Shown here: positions 28,790-40,739 of the stretch, one piece after another
Layout: each line of letters opens with the position of its first letter
Position numbering within the stretch: position 1 is the stretch's first letter
Assembly: GCF_954871325.1 (NCBI RefSeq)
Contig: NC_088776.1
Location: 64,132,954-64,196,953, forward strand
Direction: 5' to 3'
Source of the DNA: Gordionus sp. m RMFG-2023
Lineage: Eukaryota; Nematomorpha; Gordioida; Chordodea; Parachordodidae
DNA length: 64,000 nt
Position numbers and translations under genes: made by a program
Notes under the pieces: model-generated
Seen by the model: the letters and a program-made list of their open reading frames with translations, nothing else
Database searches by the model: none
Told to the model about the DNA's origin: nothing

Positions 28790-28990
28790 TTAAAACGTGA
28801 TAAGACTGACTCAACTAAGCGAAATCAATTCTGATTTAAACATCAAATGATGGTTTAGCTATAGGTTTATATTAATTATAATCTTATTGATAATGAAATA
28901 TATCATTAAAACAATGACAAAGTCTGACTGACTCAAACTATGCGAAATTAATTCTGATTTAAGCATCATCACAAAATGATGGTCACTATA
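28790..28990. repeat. Two diverged copies of a 95-bp unit
   Basis: ATCATTAAAAC...GACTGACTCAA...GCGAAATCAATTCTGATTTA...CATCA...AAATGATGGT occurs near 28790 and again near 28898. No function seen. Confidence 0.6.
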
Positions 28991-29267
28991 TATATGTATA
29001 TGACGAAGGCAACATTGATTGTAAATTTTCTTTGTTTGAGGTCAAAATACGAGTAATTAACTTATAATTTTTTATATATGTTTCTTTCTTTCCTTGTTTC
29101 TTAAATGTAAAACTAAAATGTTAAATTCCCTCTTCATTATATTTATTTACATTATGAAAGAAGACGTCAAGGTAAAAAAAGTATTCACAATATAATTATG
29201 ATCTTTAATAATAATTTTTATAATAAATTTGTAAATGATTTCACAACTCGTATTGGGTTAATAGAAT

Positions 29268-29690
29268 CCAGCGTCCACATGACAGGATTTTCACTGAATG
29301 CAAACCCCTCTCAAAAACCTATGTCAACCCCCCCCCCCTAAAAAATGTCGTTTTCCCATCATTAATTACAACTTTTTAATTATAATGATCCTCCTTACAG
29401 AAATTTTAAAAAGAATAACTTTGATTATTTTATCTCTACTACCAATTATCATATGAATTCAATTAAAAACCCCCTCATTAAAAATGAATGCATTATTATA
29501 GCATTATGAATTTGCTAAGAATGTCTAACCCTTTTAATTTACATTTAAAAGAATAGCAAAAAGTTTTATTTGGGAAATAACCACTATGATTGTTTGCAAT
29601 CTATAATTTAGTCGACTATAATATTAGTATTAATTTTTAAAATTTAATAGATAACCCCAAAAAAAATTAATCTACCCCTATTAGAGGTGC
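29268..29690. mobile_element. Non-coding transposon family G, copy 2, inverse orientation
   Basis: Starts CCAGCGTCCACATGACAGGA and follows the reverse complement of 2083-2606 nearly to its end (for example CACTGAATGCAAACCCC, TTTAATTATAATGATCCTCC, AAATTTAATAGATAACCC). It keeps a short C run. The far end is lost. Confidence 0.7.
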
Positions 29691-30144
29691 CTCTCCTTCT
29701 TCGAAAAAATTGGAGGCAAATTGTTCCTACTTATCATTTATAGATTCTTCTTTATAAAGGAATTGAATTTGTATCCACCTCCTATTCATTTAAACAAGAT
29801 ATATTAAAATAATGGCGAACAAAACAGATAATAAAAATAATTTTTGATACTTGAGAGTCGTGAGATAATTTGAATCCCGCCATCCACCCACTCCCACACA
29901 CTTTTGACTCTCACAGGTTATTCAAGATCAATCAAAGAATATGTTCATTTTTTCAGCAAATAAATTAATATCAATCTTTATTTTAATACATATTATAAAG
30001 AAAAGATGTATGTATGTCGATTGTTGAATATTCGTAATACTATAAAATCTCATCTATAATGTAATCTGATACTCATAGTCATAAATAATGACATAAATAA
30101 CTGTTCCCGTATCAAAATACGAACCATTCGCCCATTTAATTTTA
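29691..30144. other. AT-rich stretch, nothing recognised
   Basis: No gene or repeat boundary supported. Confidence 0.4.
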
Positions 30145-30660
30145 TCATAACTCTAGGGTAAGGATCATGTAACATCCCCTCCTGCAGCATATTACGCAAC
30201 CCCCTTTATTTTTCCTTGAGGACCTTTCTTTTGTCACTCTTAACCGCCTCGACCCGTATTGCCATTTTTTGCCATCATATAGCCATAAATCTTCACAGTT
30301 TCTCACCACATGTCCACCTCTTCGGGCATCGAAAGCATTCCATATTTTGCTCTCCCGTCTCATTAACATTTGGTATAATAACCCCTTCCATTTTCTCTCG
30401 CTCAATAGTCCTCACATTCGAAGTATTCTTACCTATCCCTCTATGTGGAATGGAAAACCACTTTTGTTGTAATTATTCGTAATACATTCCTCCTTACTAT
30501 AACCAAAACGGCAACATCCTGCATATCTTAACTTCTCTGGTTTCATGGGACAATAAGTGGCTTGTCCAAATTTTTCACAACCAAGACATTTCGTATCACG
30601 ACAATCTTGTAGCATATAATCTGGTTTACCGCAATTATAACAACTTATCCCTCCTCTCCT
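30145..30660 (-). pseudogene. Decayed ZCCHC7/Air-like zinc-knuckle gene copy
   Basis: Read on the minus strand, pieces keep the order of the knuckle block of ZCCHC7/Air proteins, the RNA-binding part of the TRAMP nuclear RNA-surveillance complex: CYNCGKPDYMLQDC, CLGCEKFGQATYCP, CCRFGYSKEEC, then ARRGGHVVRNCEDLW (like GHYTDAC.EIW in ZCCHC7, recalled), a basic spacer, and CVICCRRGCYM. Several zinc ligands are changed (His to Tyr, Ala or Cys; two Cys lost) and at least two frame breaks or stops separate the pieces (open frames 30433-30615 and 30145-30405). No introns are visible, so a processed copy is likely. A zinc-knuckle gag is the main alternative, but the knuckle-plus-DLW order fits ZCCHC7 better. 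Confidence 0.5.
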
Positions 30661-30724
30661 TCGAAACTCAATCTGTCTTATTTCTATTCTCCTTCCCTAA
30701 TGTTCTCTTTGGGCTTCCTATCAG

Positions 30725-30890
30725 ACTTCTGAAAAAATGGGCAGATATTTTGTGTAACAAGGTTATACGACAAAAAATTGGGCAGGACTTCTATGTGACA
30801 GACTTCTGAGAAAAATAGGCAGCACATCAGGGTAACAGAATTCTGAAAAAATGGGCAGCACTTTCATGTTACGCGGCCTATTGGAAAATA
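30725..30890. repeat. Imperfect tandem repeat, four units of about 40 bp
   Basis: (A/T)TCTGA(A/G)AAAA(A/T)(T/A)GGGCAG recurs near 30728, 30787 and 30841, with a worn ACAAAAAATTGGGCAG near 30769. No function seen. Confidence 0.55.
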
Positions 30891-31565
30891 TTAGAGCGTA
30901 GGCGTCTTACAAAAGAGGATTCTAGTTAGGCCTTAATATTAATCCGCCCTTTGCGCTAATATAAATCTGCCCTTTTGGCCTTAATATGACATCGCCTCTA
31001 TATTTACAACGTAGATCCATCTTGGCCACCACTATTTTATAATTGGTCAGATGGGGACTTTTTAGTTCTTTATGAAGGGAATCGGAGTTTTTTGTGTAGA
31101 AATGTATATAAATTTAAAAATTTGTTTTTAATCTTTTATTTTTCTTACTTTTTTGTTGTTCTGTTTAGTTTTTCCTATTCTCAAAAAATTCTGAATCCAA
31201 AAGTGCACTTAAAATAATCTAAAATAATATAATTTATTTTTTCGCGATAATATAAAAACTAAAAAAAAACAACAAATAAATAAAAACATACTTAATCGAT
31301 AAAAAAAATATGCAACAAATATCATCAACAAATTTGCTACAATGATGTGTCGCCAATGTATAAAATACAATATTAAAATTATAATTCATTATGAAATGTA
31401 AAGGTAAAAATTTTGAATCTATATTAATTTGTTGATATATTATGTATGCTTTCATTGAAACATAGACATACACATCATCAATTCACTGCGTCTAAGTGTA
31501 GTTCCATCTGGTAAATGTTTTGTATCTGAAATAGTGCCATAATAAGTTAATATTAAAATAAAAAT
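30891..31565. other. AT-rich stretch, nothing recognised
   Basis: The minus-strand frame at 31234-31473 is low-complexity and has no known domain. Confidence 0.4.
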
Positions 31566-31892
31566 ATGATGCCTTAAAAAATTCTAAATGTAAGATGAGA
31601 TGTTTTATTTAAATATTCTATTATAAAATATAATTAGATTAGATATTTTAATAGTTAAATTAAAATTCTTTGGTGTAACCGATAATGCTCTGGCACAAAC
31701 TTTTTAACAATATATTATATAAATGATAAAAATATGACGTCTTAAAAATTGTAACTTTGGGATGAGATCAGTTTTATTTAAATATTCCATTATAAAATAT
31801 AATTAGATATTTTATTAATAATTAAAGTAAATGGTATAACCCATAATGCTGGCACAAACTTTTAAGACAATATATTATATAAATGAATATAA
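31566..31892. repeat. 160-bp tandem duplication at the left edge of segmental copy A
   Basis: Two units start near 31566 and 31733 (ATGA(T/C)G(C/T)CTTAAAAA...GATGAGAT, TTTATTTAAATATTC, ATAATGCT...GGCACAAACTTTT). Copy B at 47367 begins with the same unit, there interrupted by insertions. Confidence 0.7.
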
Positions 31893-32841
31893 TTACTTTT
31901 ACAAATTATAATTTATGAAAAAATAATTTATTCAAATAAATTATTAATTTTTTTTGATTATAATATCGATACGAATAATTATTTTTAAAAAAATATAATA
32001 AACAATAAATATCCCCAATAATGATGGCGCTTTTTAAATTTATCATAATTTTTATAAATAATTAATTAATATAAAAAAGGGAGAATAAAAAATATATCAC
32101 AAATAAAATATCCATTTAATAGGTTGCTATGCCAGAGGAGAAGTAATGCATAAAAATCTTTGATAGCTAATATTGTTAAGACATTTATTAATTATCTCTT
32201 AAATTTTTTTACAATATTGTCTTATTTTAATAAAAAGTATAAATTATAAAATATTATTCGATTTCACAATTATTTAATATAACCCATTTTATTTATCCTC
32301 TACAATACAACATTGAAGAATTGTCATTGTGATAATAAAAGAATTAAGATTATCAAATAAGTATTTAAATTTATTTGAATAAAAATTTTAAAAATGCATT
32401 TTGATTGTAATAATAATTATCACCAGGGAACCAAACCGAACCATTAAACCGCTAAAAACCGGTATTTTTAATCGAACATAAACCGTTATATATTTTTAGC
32501 TGAACCTGAACTGAACCGATAAAATGCCTCTGAACCGGTTCTAGCCTCATGATTTTATGCTAAAATAATGTGTGTTATTATTAATATTGCAAAAATTTTA
32601 ATTATATTTGAATTGTTTTAAAGATTATTATCAATCACATTTGATTGATAGGTGTCAGTCATAATTTTTATAAACTTTAGTATATTGCCATTTTGCAACA
32701 TTTTTAAATATTTTATTATAAATTATAATGCCAAGAGAAAAATTAAATCCAATATATAAACTATTTACATATAGTATTATAAATGAAACATCAAAATTTA
32801 ATATTACTGATTGCTAAATAAATATGAAAAGCCATCATGAA

Positions 32842-35654
32842 CAGAGTTGCCATGTCTCCCCCCATCAGCGGGAGACTCCCGCAATTTTTTAGCTTACACG
32901 CAGACATCTCTCTTCCGCAAAACTACCGCAATTGGAAATCTCCCTTCCGCAATTTTTAAAAAAAGTATTTTAACGTTTTTAATATATAAATAATAATTTT
33001 GAGAGACAGTAATTGATTATTTTAATATTTCTATTTTAAATATTTCGAAAAACATGTCTAATTTGTAAATTTTTTTTTATCCTGTTTTATTTTTATCCAA
33101 TAATAAATCAACATCATTTCATTCATATAAGTCAGTACAGGGGAGTATATGGTATATATCGATTGCAATACAAAAATATTCTCCAAAAATAAAAAAATAA
33201 TACAGATGCACCTACAGCTGCGGAAATCGTATAAACCTATCAATATTCACAGAGCTATATCATCACAATATTGGTCGAATCTTTTTCACATGATATTTAA
33301 TGACTCCAATATAAGTGCAAACCTTACTTGGTTCTAGTACCTGAATCCTAGAAATTCTAGACGATTTGAAATATGGGCATCCATATGCAATTTTAACAGA
33401 TGCACTAATAACGGAAATATTAAAACATTTCCCTTGATCCTTCGCTATTTTAACTAATAAGAACATTCAATAAAACTGTTAAAAAAAAATTTCCTGATAG
33501 TGAAAAATCCAACGATGTAGCCAACCACATAAGGTAAATATAGCTGATTCAGGGTTATAAATTAATTTCATGTCAGCTATCTGCGCTGATAATGCCTCTG
33601 TTCAAATGGTGTGAGTTGTTGCGATATGTACCTATCAGGTGGTTATCATAATACCTGCCATCGATAGAATTTCAAAATTTTACAAACTCTTAAAAAAATA
33701 CTTATTATATAAAGATTTTAAAAGCTGTCCTTTTGAAAAATTTTTTGGATTATTAAATGGCAGAAGCATATTTGGGATTAGTTTTACATGTAGGAAATCT
33801 ACTTCATGCAGTTAATATTCAGTTGTAATCAGAATATTTTTTATTAATAAAGATTCACAAAATCATGACAGCTCTTCTCATCTCTACAGTTAAAAATTGA
33901 TAATAAATTTTATGGCAATATTGCTAAAAATATTATATTAAATGTTCAAATAACACTCTAATTAATATTTTAAATGAAGCAATTTTTATTAAGACAATTT
34001 TATAATATTTACATTTTAATAATTCTATTTATAAATCTATAAATATTATGACTTGGAACAGAAACCATCAATTGATGGTTTTTATAATTTAATTAATATA
34101 TTAAAAAGACTGAAAGACATTGATGCCTTGTTTGATGAGATTGTAATTCTCTTTATTTTTTATAAATCGCCAAAATACTTAAAGTTAGATGGTTTAAAGG
34201 CAGAGGAGAAATAGGCAGAATTTTTTCGTAACAACAATAAATCCCCATACTTGGTAAAAATATGCAAGTATGTCTTCTTCTTACCTTATTCTAATGCCTC
34301 ATCCGAGCGCATTTTTAGCCTGATGAGGACTGCCTGGAAAAAGGGGAGAAATCGGATTGCTTTAACAACATTAGAGGCCGAGCTAATGGTTAAACAAATT
34401 TATAATATGTCATGCCAGGAATTTTATAAATATCTCAATAAGGACGGTAAACGTTTAGTTCCATTATTTAAATTTCAAATTAAATGTAATTAACATTATA
34501 ACTTTATTTAAGAAATATATTTTTAAAGGTTTATAAAAATTTAAGATTCTATCGATGGCGGGTATTAGGAACATATCGCAACCAACATTGTGCTGACTCA
34601 ATTCTGTAAATACACTCTGGTTTTCAAATTCACTAAGGCATTATCAGATCAGAAAGCTGACATTGCAATTTATTGATAATCCCGAATATGCTATTTTTAC
34701 TATTATAAGGTTAACTATGTCTTTGGATTTTCTAATATTTATAGGGAAATAATTTAATCGTATTCTTGAAATGTCCTTAATTTTGTATAAATAGCAGAGG
34801 ATCAAAGGAAACATTTTAATATTTCCCCATCTGTCAGAATTGCATATGTATGCCCATCTTTCAAATCGTCATGAATTGACCTTCTGAATTCAGGTTCATC
34901 ATTTTTGTTCTACAAGTAAAGTTTTCATTTATCTTGGAGTCGTTAAATATAATGGGGAAAGATTCTACGCACATTGTAATGTTAAGTAGCTCTGCGAATG
35001 TTTTACTACAAGATAAGTGATTACAATTGCCGCAAATGTAGTTGCATTTGTATTATTCTTATTTTTGGAGAATATTTTTGTTTTTCAATGGCTGTAGATA
35101 CACTCTCCTGCAATGTTTATAATAATGTGATTGAACCATAATAAATAAAATAATTATAATTGTAATGAGTACAATATTACCTTATTATGTATTTAAACGT
35201 GATACGTAATAATTAAGCGCCTATCCCTATAATGTTATACACACACAAGGTAGATTTCTAATTGCGGATGTTTTGCGGGACATTCGCATAAAATATATTT
35301 TTTACATTTTAAAATTAATATTGATTGTTTTTTTTATAAAATTCTATCTTGTTTACATCTTTTATATTTAAAAAGGATCGTTAGTTTTTTTATAAATAAA
35401 TTTATTTTAATAAATCAAGATGTTATTTTATTTTAAAAAATAGTTACCGACATTGTATTTATATAATCTAATTATAAAAAATAAAGGCTGATAATTAAGT
35501 CAATTCAAAATCCCGGCCGAAGGCCAGCATTTTGAGGGCCTTCGGGCCGCAAATTTTTTTTAGCAATTTTTATATTTCTACAGCAATTGTCATATTTCTC
35601 CCGCAAAATACCAAATTTCTCCCACAATCTGAAAATTTTGACCTGGCAACCCTG
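32842..35654. mobile_element. hAT-2 element, long inverted-repeat type, nested in hAT-1 and itself split by hAT-3
   Basis: Ends CAGAGTTGCCATGTC and GACCTGGCAACCCTG (the second is CAGGGTTGCCAGGTC inverted), the common hAT end sequence. Target duplication atcatgaa (32834-32841) and atcttgaa (35655-35662), 7 of 8 equal. Copy B of the outer element lacks it, which shows the empty site. Apart from the inner 33615-34586 segment it is mostly a diverged palindrome: 33120-33480 pairs with 34770-35115 (ATTCTCCAAAAATAA, ATGGGCATCCATATGCAATT), and AGCTATCTGCGCTGATAATGCC near 33580 pairs with GGCATTATCAGATCAGAAAG near 34650. Confidence 0.85.
33615..34586 (+). mobile_element. hAT-3 fragment with transposase C-terminus, third nesting level
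   Basis: Inverted ends of about 70 bp: GTTGTTGCGATATGTACCTA at the left, and GTTGGTTGCGATATGTTCCT read inward from the right, both running on to CCATCGATAGAAT. A target duplication is not clear. The + strand frame 34251-34493 (80 aa) reads LPYSNASSERIFSLMRTAWK then NRIALTTLEAELMVK, the hAT dimerisation domain; the rest of the transposase is not readable. Confidence 0.75.
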
Positions 35655-37525
35655 ATCTTGAAGTGTCAGTACTGAGTTGGTCACTTTTAATGGACCATTC
35701 ATTAATCGATGGTAGCGAAATTATTGATCTTATATTAGAAGGCATGGGTAATATTAAAATTAATTATTAAAATATTCAATCTAATGTTGCAGAATTAGCC
35801 TTAAGTATTCGGCAAAATATAATCAAAGAAATAAATGGTAAGTTATTACCTATTATTGGTTTTAATCTTCAGTATAAAAATGCAAAAATTGTTCTGATAA
35901 CACTAGCAATGAAAGGAATTTTTGAACGGCTTACTACAGGAAATTTAAAACTCTTTTTAATAAAAGTATTAAATGATTATGAAATCAAAACATCACAAAT
36001 ATACACTATAACAACTGACAATGGGACAAATCTTATTAAGATGGTTTATGGAGGATATTGATGATGACCTTCAAATGTCTGAAAATGTTGAAGAAAAACA
36101 AATACAAATTGTCTGATATCGTACTAGCAGTGCCGGCTACCCATTTTAGTGTGGAAAGATATTTTTCACCAATTAAATTTATACTATCTCCTTAGATATA
36201 ATTTGAGTGAGACGAATGTTGAAAATATATTCATTGTGATGCTTAATAAAAAAATTTTTAAGTAGATAGAGTTAAATTTTGTTATATTAAAATAAATCAT
36301 TGATATTTATTTGTTACATTTATAAATTATAATATTATTTTATAATGTGTATAGATCCAAGATTTCAAAAATTGACAATTGTGTCAAAGTATATAGAAGA
36401 GCAAAATTGCACAACTTCAGAATTTATAATAAAACATCTTAAACTTATAGAGAATGATGATAATGAAAAATGAAGGTTTAATATATGTATTTTTAATTTG
36501 ATAAAAAAAATAATCTTCCCTATACATATTTCGATTTTAGGTTTGAAATACAAAAGTGTTTTAACCGGTTTTTAGAGGTTCGAACCGAACCTATATTTTT
36601 ATTTTTTACGAACCGAACCTGAACCTTGAACCGTTATTTTTATCCGAACCTGAACCTGAACCGATATTTGCTTCGGTTTGGATCCCTGATTATCACTATA
36701 GTGAGCTGGTCTAGGTCTTGGGGGGTTATAAAATTTTATCAGCACAAGATTTAATATAGTTTGGAAATCAAGATCCCAGAATAATAATGCAAGCTGATAG
36801 ACCGCCTTTCAAGATTCTGCTAACAGTTTATGGACAAAATATATAATAATCGGACATTTATTCCTAAAATCCTAAGAATATAAACTTCAAAGATGGAAAA
36901 TGGAAATTTTAATAAATTATTGTTATATTGTAGGAATTAATAAATTAAAATATTATATAATTTTCTAAAATAAAATTAAATTGAGCTACGCAGGTAAAAA
37001 TAAGATTTTCGAGGTAGTAAAACTTTATACAACATATTTTTATCGGACCTGAAAATTAACATATATATCATATATATACATAACATTTTCTTAATTAACA
37101 CTAATCATACAATATTCATTCTTGAACGACTTGTCGTTATCTGAAAATCACTGTAATTCAGATTTTTCAGAAGATTCGTCAAATTTTTGGCAATTCTCTT
37201 TGATAAGACACTATTAATTTCACGGAGTTATAAATCTCGTTTTAACCAGTTTAATCAGTATCTACCCATGTTTTCCTTAAAAAGGCCCGCACAGTTTGAA
37301 GATTGCCCATGTTTATTCCACAATAGCTTACACTTAGAACAATTTAGTATTCTTTTACATGGGCTGAGCAATTTCTGATAAAATTATTTTAATGGCAGCA
37401 GAAATGGATAGCGAAAAAGGTGAAAAGACATAAAAATTTCATCTAAATTAATTGTAAGAATTGTATAGGTCATTAAAGACCATATTAAAAAAATTATTTT
37501 TTGTAATTTTTTTTCTATTACTGGT

Positions 37526-37629
37526 TTCAATGATATATATAACGTAGATTGGGGATTCATTCATTAAATGCATGATAAAAATGTCCTCACATTGCAATCA
37601 GCTGTAGCGCAATTTCGTAGTTTGGATAT
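37526..37629. repeat. Worn family A-like fragment next to MITE A copy 4
   Basis: TTTCAATGATATATATAACG and GATTCATTCATTAAATGC recall the family A end, with CAATCAGCTG further in. Only one end can be seen. Confidence 0.4.
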
Positions 37630-37783
37630 CAATGACATATAATAATACCTAGACTGACGATTCATTCATTAAAATGCATTTTTAAGCGTCGTTAAAAGCA
37701 AATCAGCTGGACCCGCCATTTTGGTAACCTTTATAATAATTATTTTCATGTTAAAAACTAATATTAAATATTATATGTCATTG
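37630..37783. mobile_element. hAT-type MITE family A, copy 4, internally deleted
   Basis: Left end CAATGACATATAATAATACC is perfect; most of the right TIR is gone and only ATATGTCATTG remains at 37773-37783. Perfect 8-bp target duplication ttggatat (37622-37629, 37784-37791). The best proof that the family inserts with 8-bp duplications. Confidence 0.9.
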
Positions 37784-37791
37784 TTGGATAT

Positions 37792-38250
37792 CCATTATTT
37801 GTCAGCATGAAATATTAATACATATATAATATTGCCGAAACTAGTCTATGAAGATAATTTATTTTGAAAAGTTTCCATTTATGATATATTATTTTTCTTA
37901 TATTCTTAAATATTATGGTAAGATTATAATTTGTTTTAATTATTTCTTGGTCTAGTGAATTTTTATGAACGTAGATTAGCTGATTATACCTAAAAAAAAT
38001 GATTCTAAGACTAACCCTCCTTTTAATTTTTTAAAATATAGTTTAACATAATTCAGTATGGACTTATAAATCATATGTTAATGCATTTTAGGATACATAC
38101 AAAACATGTCTTTTAATATCACACTATCATTTATTATTTTATTTAGATAATGGGGGAGTGTGTTGTGTTCAGAATTGTAATAGTAAACGATTTCCATATA
38201 TCTTATCACAAGTTTATTTTTTTATATTTATTATTTTTAATTAACATATA
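37792..38250. other. AT-rich stretch, nothing recognised
   Basis: No gene or repeat boundary supported before the satellite. Confidence 0.4.
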
Positions 38251-39832
38251 ATTATATCAAAAATATAAATTTTTACATTATTAAACATTAAAAGAATAAT
38301 TATTATGTAAAATTTATATTATCTAATATAAACATAGCATCAAATATATAAATTTTTACATTATTAAACATTAAAAGATAATTATTATGTAAAATTTATA
38401 TTATCTAATATAAACATAGCATCAAATATATAAATTTTTACATTATTAAACATTAAAAGAATAATTATTATGTAAAATTTATATTATCTAATATAAACAT
38501 AGCATCAAATATATAAATTTTTACATTATTAAACATTAAAAGAATAATTATTATGTAAAATTTATATTATCTAATATAAACATAGCATCAAATATATAAA
38601 TTTTTACATTATTAAACATTAAAAGAATAATTATTATGTAAAATTTATATTATCTAATATAAACATAGCATCAAATATATAAATTTTTACATTATTAAAC
38701 ATTAAAAGAATAATTATTATGTAAAATTTTTATTATCTAATATAAACATAGCATCAAATATATAAATTTTTACATTATTAAACATTAAAAGAATAATTAT
38801 TATGTAAAATTTTTATTATCTAATATAAACATAGCATCAAATATATAAATTTTTACATTATTAAACATTAAAAGATAATTATTATGTAAAATTTATATTA
38901 TCTAATATAAACATAGCATCAAATATATAAATTTTTACATTATTAAACATTAAAAGAATAATTATTATGTAAAATTTATATTATCTAATATAAACATAGC
39001 ATCAAATATATAAATTTTTACATTATTAAACATTAAAAGAATAATTATTATGTAAAATTTTTATTATCTAATATAAACATAGCATCAAATATATAAATTT
39101 TTACATTATTAAACATTAATAATTATTATGTAAAATTTTTATTATCTAATATAAACATAGCATCAAATATATAAATTTTTACATTATTAAACATTAAAAG
39201 AATAATTATTATGTAAAATTTATATTATCTAATATAAACATAGCATCAAATATATAAATTTTTACATTATTAAACATTAAAAGAATAATTATTATGTAAA
39301 ATTTATATTATCTAATATAAACATAGCATCAAATATATAAATTTTTACATTATTAAACATTAAAAGATAATTATTATGTAAAATTTATATTATCTAATAT
39401 AAACATAGCATCAAATATATAAATTTTTACATTATTAAACATTAAAAGAATAATTATTATGTAAAATTTATATTATCTAATATAAACATAGCATCAAATA
39501 TATAAATTTTTACATTATTAAACATTAAAAGAATAATTATTATGTAAAATTTTTATTATCTAATATAAACATAGCATCAAATATATAAATTTTTACATTA
39601 TTAAACATTAAAAGATAATTATTATGTAAAATTTATATTATCTAATATAAACATAGCATCAAATATATAAATTTTTACATTATTAAACATTAAAAGAATA
39701 ATTATTATGTAAAATGTTTATTATCTAATATAAACATAGCATCAAATATATAAATTTTTACATTATTAAACATTAAAAGAATAATTATTATGTAAAATTT
39801 ATATTATCTAATATAAACATAGCATCAAATAT
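38251..39832. repeat. 82/83-bp satellite array, about 19 units
   Basis: Unit begins ATCAAATATATAAATTTTTA and ends TCTAATATAAACATAGC; starts recur at 38339, 38421, 38504, 38587, 38670, 38753 and on to 39825. Units differ by a 1-bp indel (AAAAGATAATT or AAAAGAATAATT) and a T/A swap (AAATTTTTATT or AAATTTATATT), and one is shorter. The variants are interspersed, which suggests unequal exchange. No direct-repeat and unique-spacer pattern, so it is not a CRISPR array. Confidence 0.97.
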
Positions 39833-40103
39833 TAACCCTTCCTTTTTTAATATAAAAATGGTTGCAAGTTATAAATAGGAAAAAATTTATACCTAATAAA
39901 TATAGTATTATTTGTGGAAGGCATTTTACTTCTAATTGTTTTATACAAGATGAATAAATGCTTGAATTATTTATAATGTTTAATTTAAAATATGTTATTA
40001 TTTTTAAATAAATACAATTATTTTTCAAATATAAATTTTGAGCAAAATAATATCTTAAATCACCAATTAATTTATTTATAATATTGGCAGTTGGTTATAA
40101 TAG

Positions 40104-40423
40104 TGTTAGAAATAATTATATTAAAAATATAAAAAACAATATAAATCCCTCCTAATGATGGCGTCTTTTAAAAATCGACTTTTTAAAAAAATAATTAACA
40201 TAATGTTAATAAAAGATATAAAAAAGATATCTCATGAGGAATAATTCATAAAAATCGTAATAATTTTTTTTATTGTCTCATTTTTATAAAAAATTTAAAT
40301 TTTATAAAATATTATTAGATTTGTAAATTAGAAATTACAATTATTTAATATAACATATTTAATTTATCACTACAGCAAGCATCTGCTCATTCTAATAGAT
40401 GCTATAATTTCCACATTACTACA
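40104..40423 (-). repeat. LTR-like block E1, probable minus-strand solo LTR
   Basis: Read on the minus strand it begins TGTAGTAATGTGG after a purine tract AAAGGGGGAA and ends AATTATTTCTAACA, so it has TG...CA ends and a PPT-like tract. No PBS could be recognised next to it. Related blocks lie at 43354-43670, 56018-56385, 60995-61170 and, more distantly, 48536-48894 and 31960-32310. Confidence 0.45.
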
Positions 40424-40739
40424 TTCCCCCTTTATAAATTGAAAGCAAATTTATATCATTTAGACTTGAACAAACAATTTTTACTAAAAAATCATTTAAT
40501 AATCATATTTTATCATTTTCACTTTTAATATTTGTATTTGTTGATATGACCGATTAATACTAACCTTTAAATTGTTTTTTTTATGTTTTTGATTTTTTTT
40601 AAAATATAAATAGTGTAGATTGATTTTTAAAATTGTTATATAAGCCTGATTTTTTAGTTTGATATAAAAAATGTAAAAATTTTAAAATATATTATATAAA
40701 ATTAAATTAATAATTTGAAATAAAATAAATAATATTTTA

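Larger units (their letters stand above)
32424..36688 (+). mobile_element. hAT-1 element, copy A, interrupted by hAT-2
   Basis: TIRs CAGGGAACCAAACCGAACC and CAGGGATCCAAACCGAAGC (inverted at the right end), flanked by a perfect 8-bp duplication attatcac (32416-32423, 36689-36696). After removal of hAT-2 about 1.45 kb remain. Residual hAT transposase on the + strand: IYTITTDNGTNLIKMV near 36000-36045 and VPATHFSVERYFSPIKF near 36130-36180, the latter the C-terminal dimerisation motif. Most of the transposase is missing and stops are present, so it cannot move itself. Confidence 0.9.
31566..37525. repeat. Segmental repeat unit, copy A
   Basis: Matches 47367-55826 apart from private insertions: the tandem unit, an LTR-like block near 31960-32310, hAT-1 with identical flanks, and the block 36967-37525, which equals 55262-55826 (for example GAGCTACGCAGGTAAAAATA, CGTTTTAACCAG, AAAAAGGCCCGCACAGTTTG). 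Copy A alone holds hAT-2. No host gene recognised. Confidence 0.85.

Noticed and set aside
30145-30660. Zinc-knuckle frames taken as a retroviral-type gag
   Set aside because: Five knuckle-like units with a DLW after the fourth fit ZCCHC7/Air better than the one or two knuckles of a gag, and no protease or RT lies nearby. Kept only as a moderate-confidence pseudogene.
36365-36553. 62-aa minus-strand frame
   Set aside because: Lies in the AT-rich right part of hAT-1 and is low-complexity.
38251-39832. CRISPR-like direct repeat array
   Set aside because: The whole 82/83-bp unit repeats without unique spacers, and the setting is eukaryotic.
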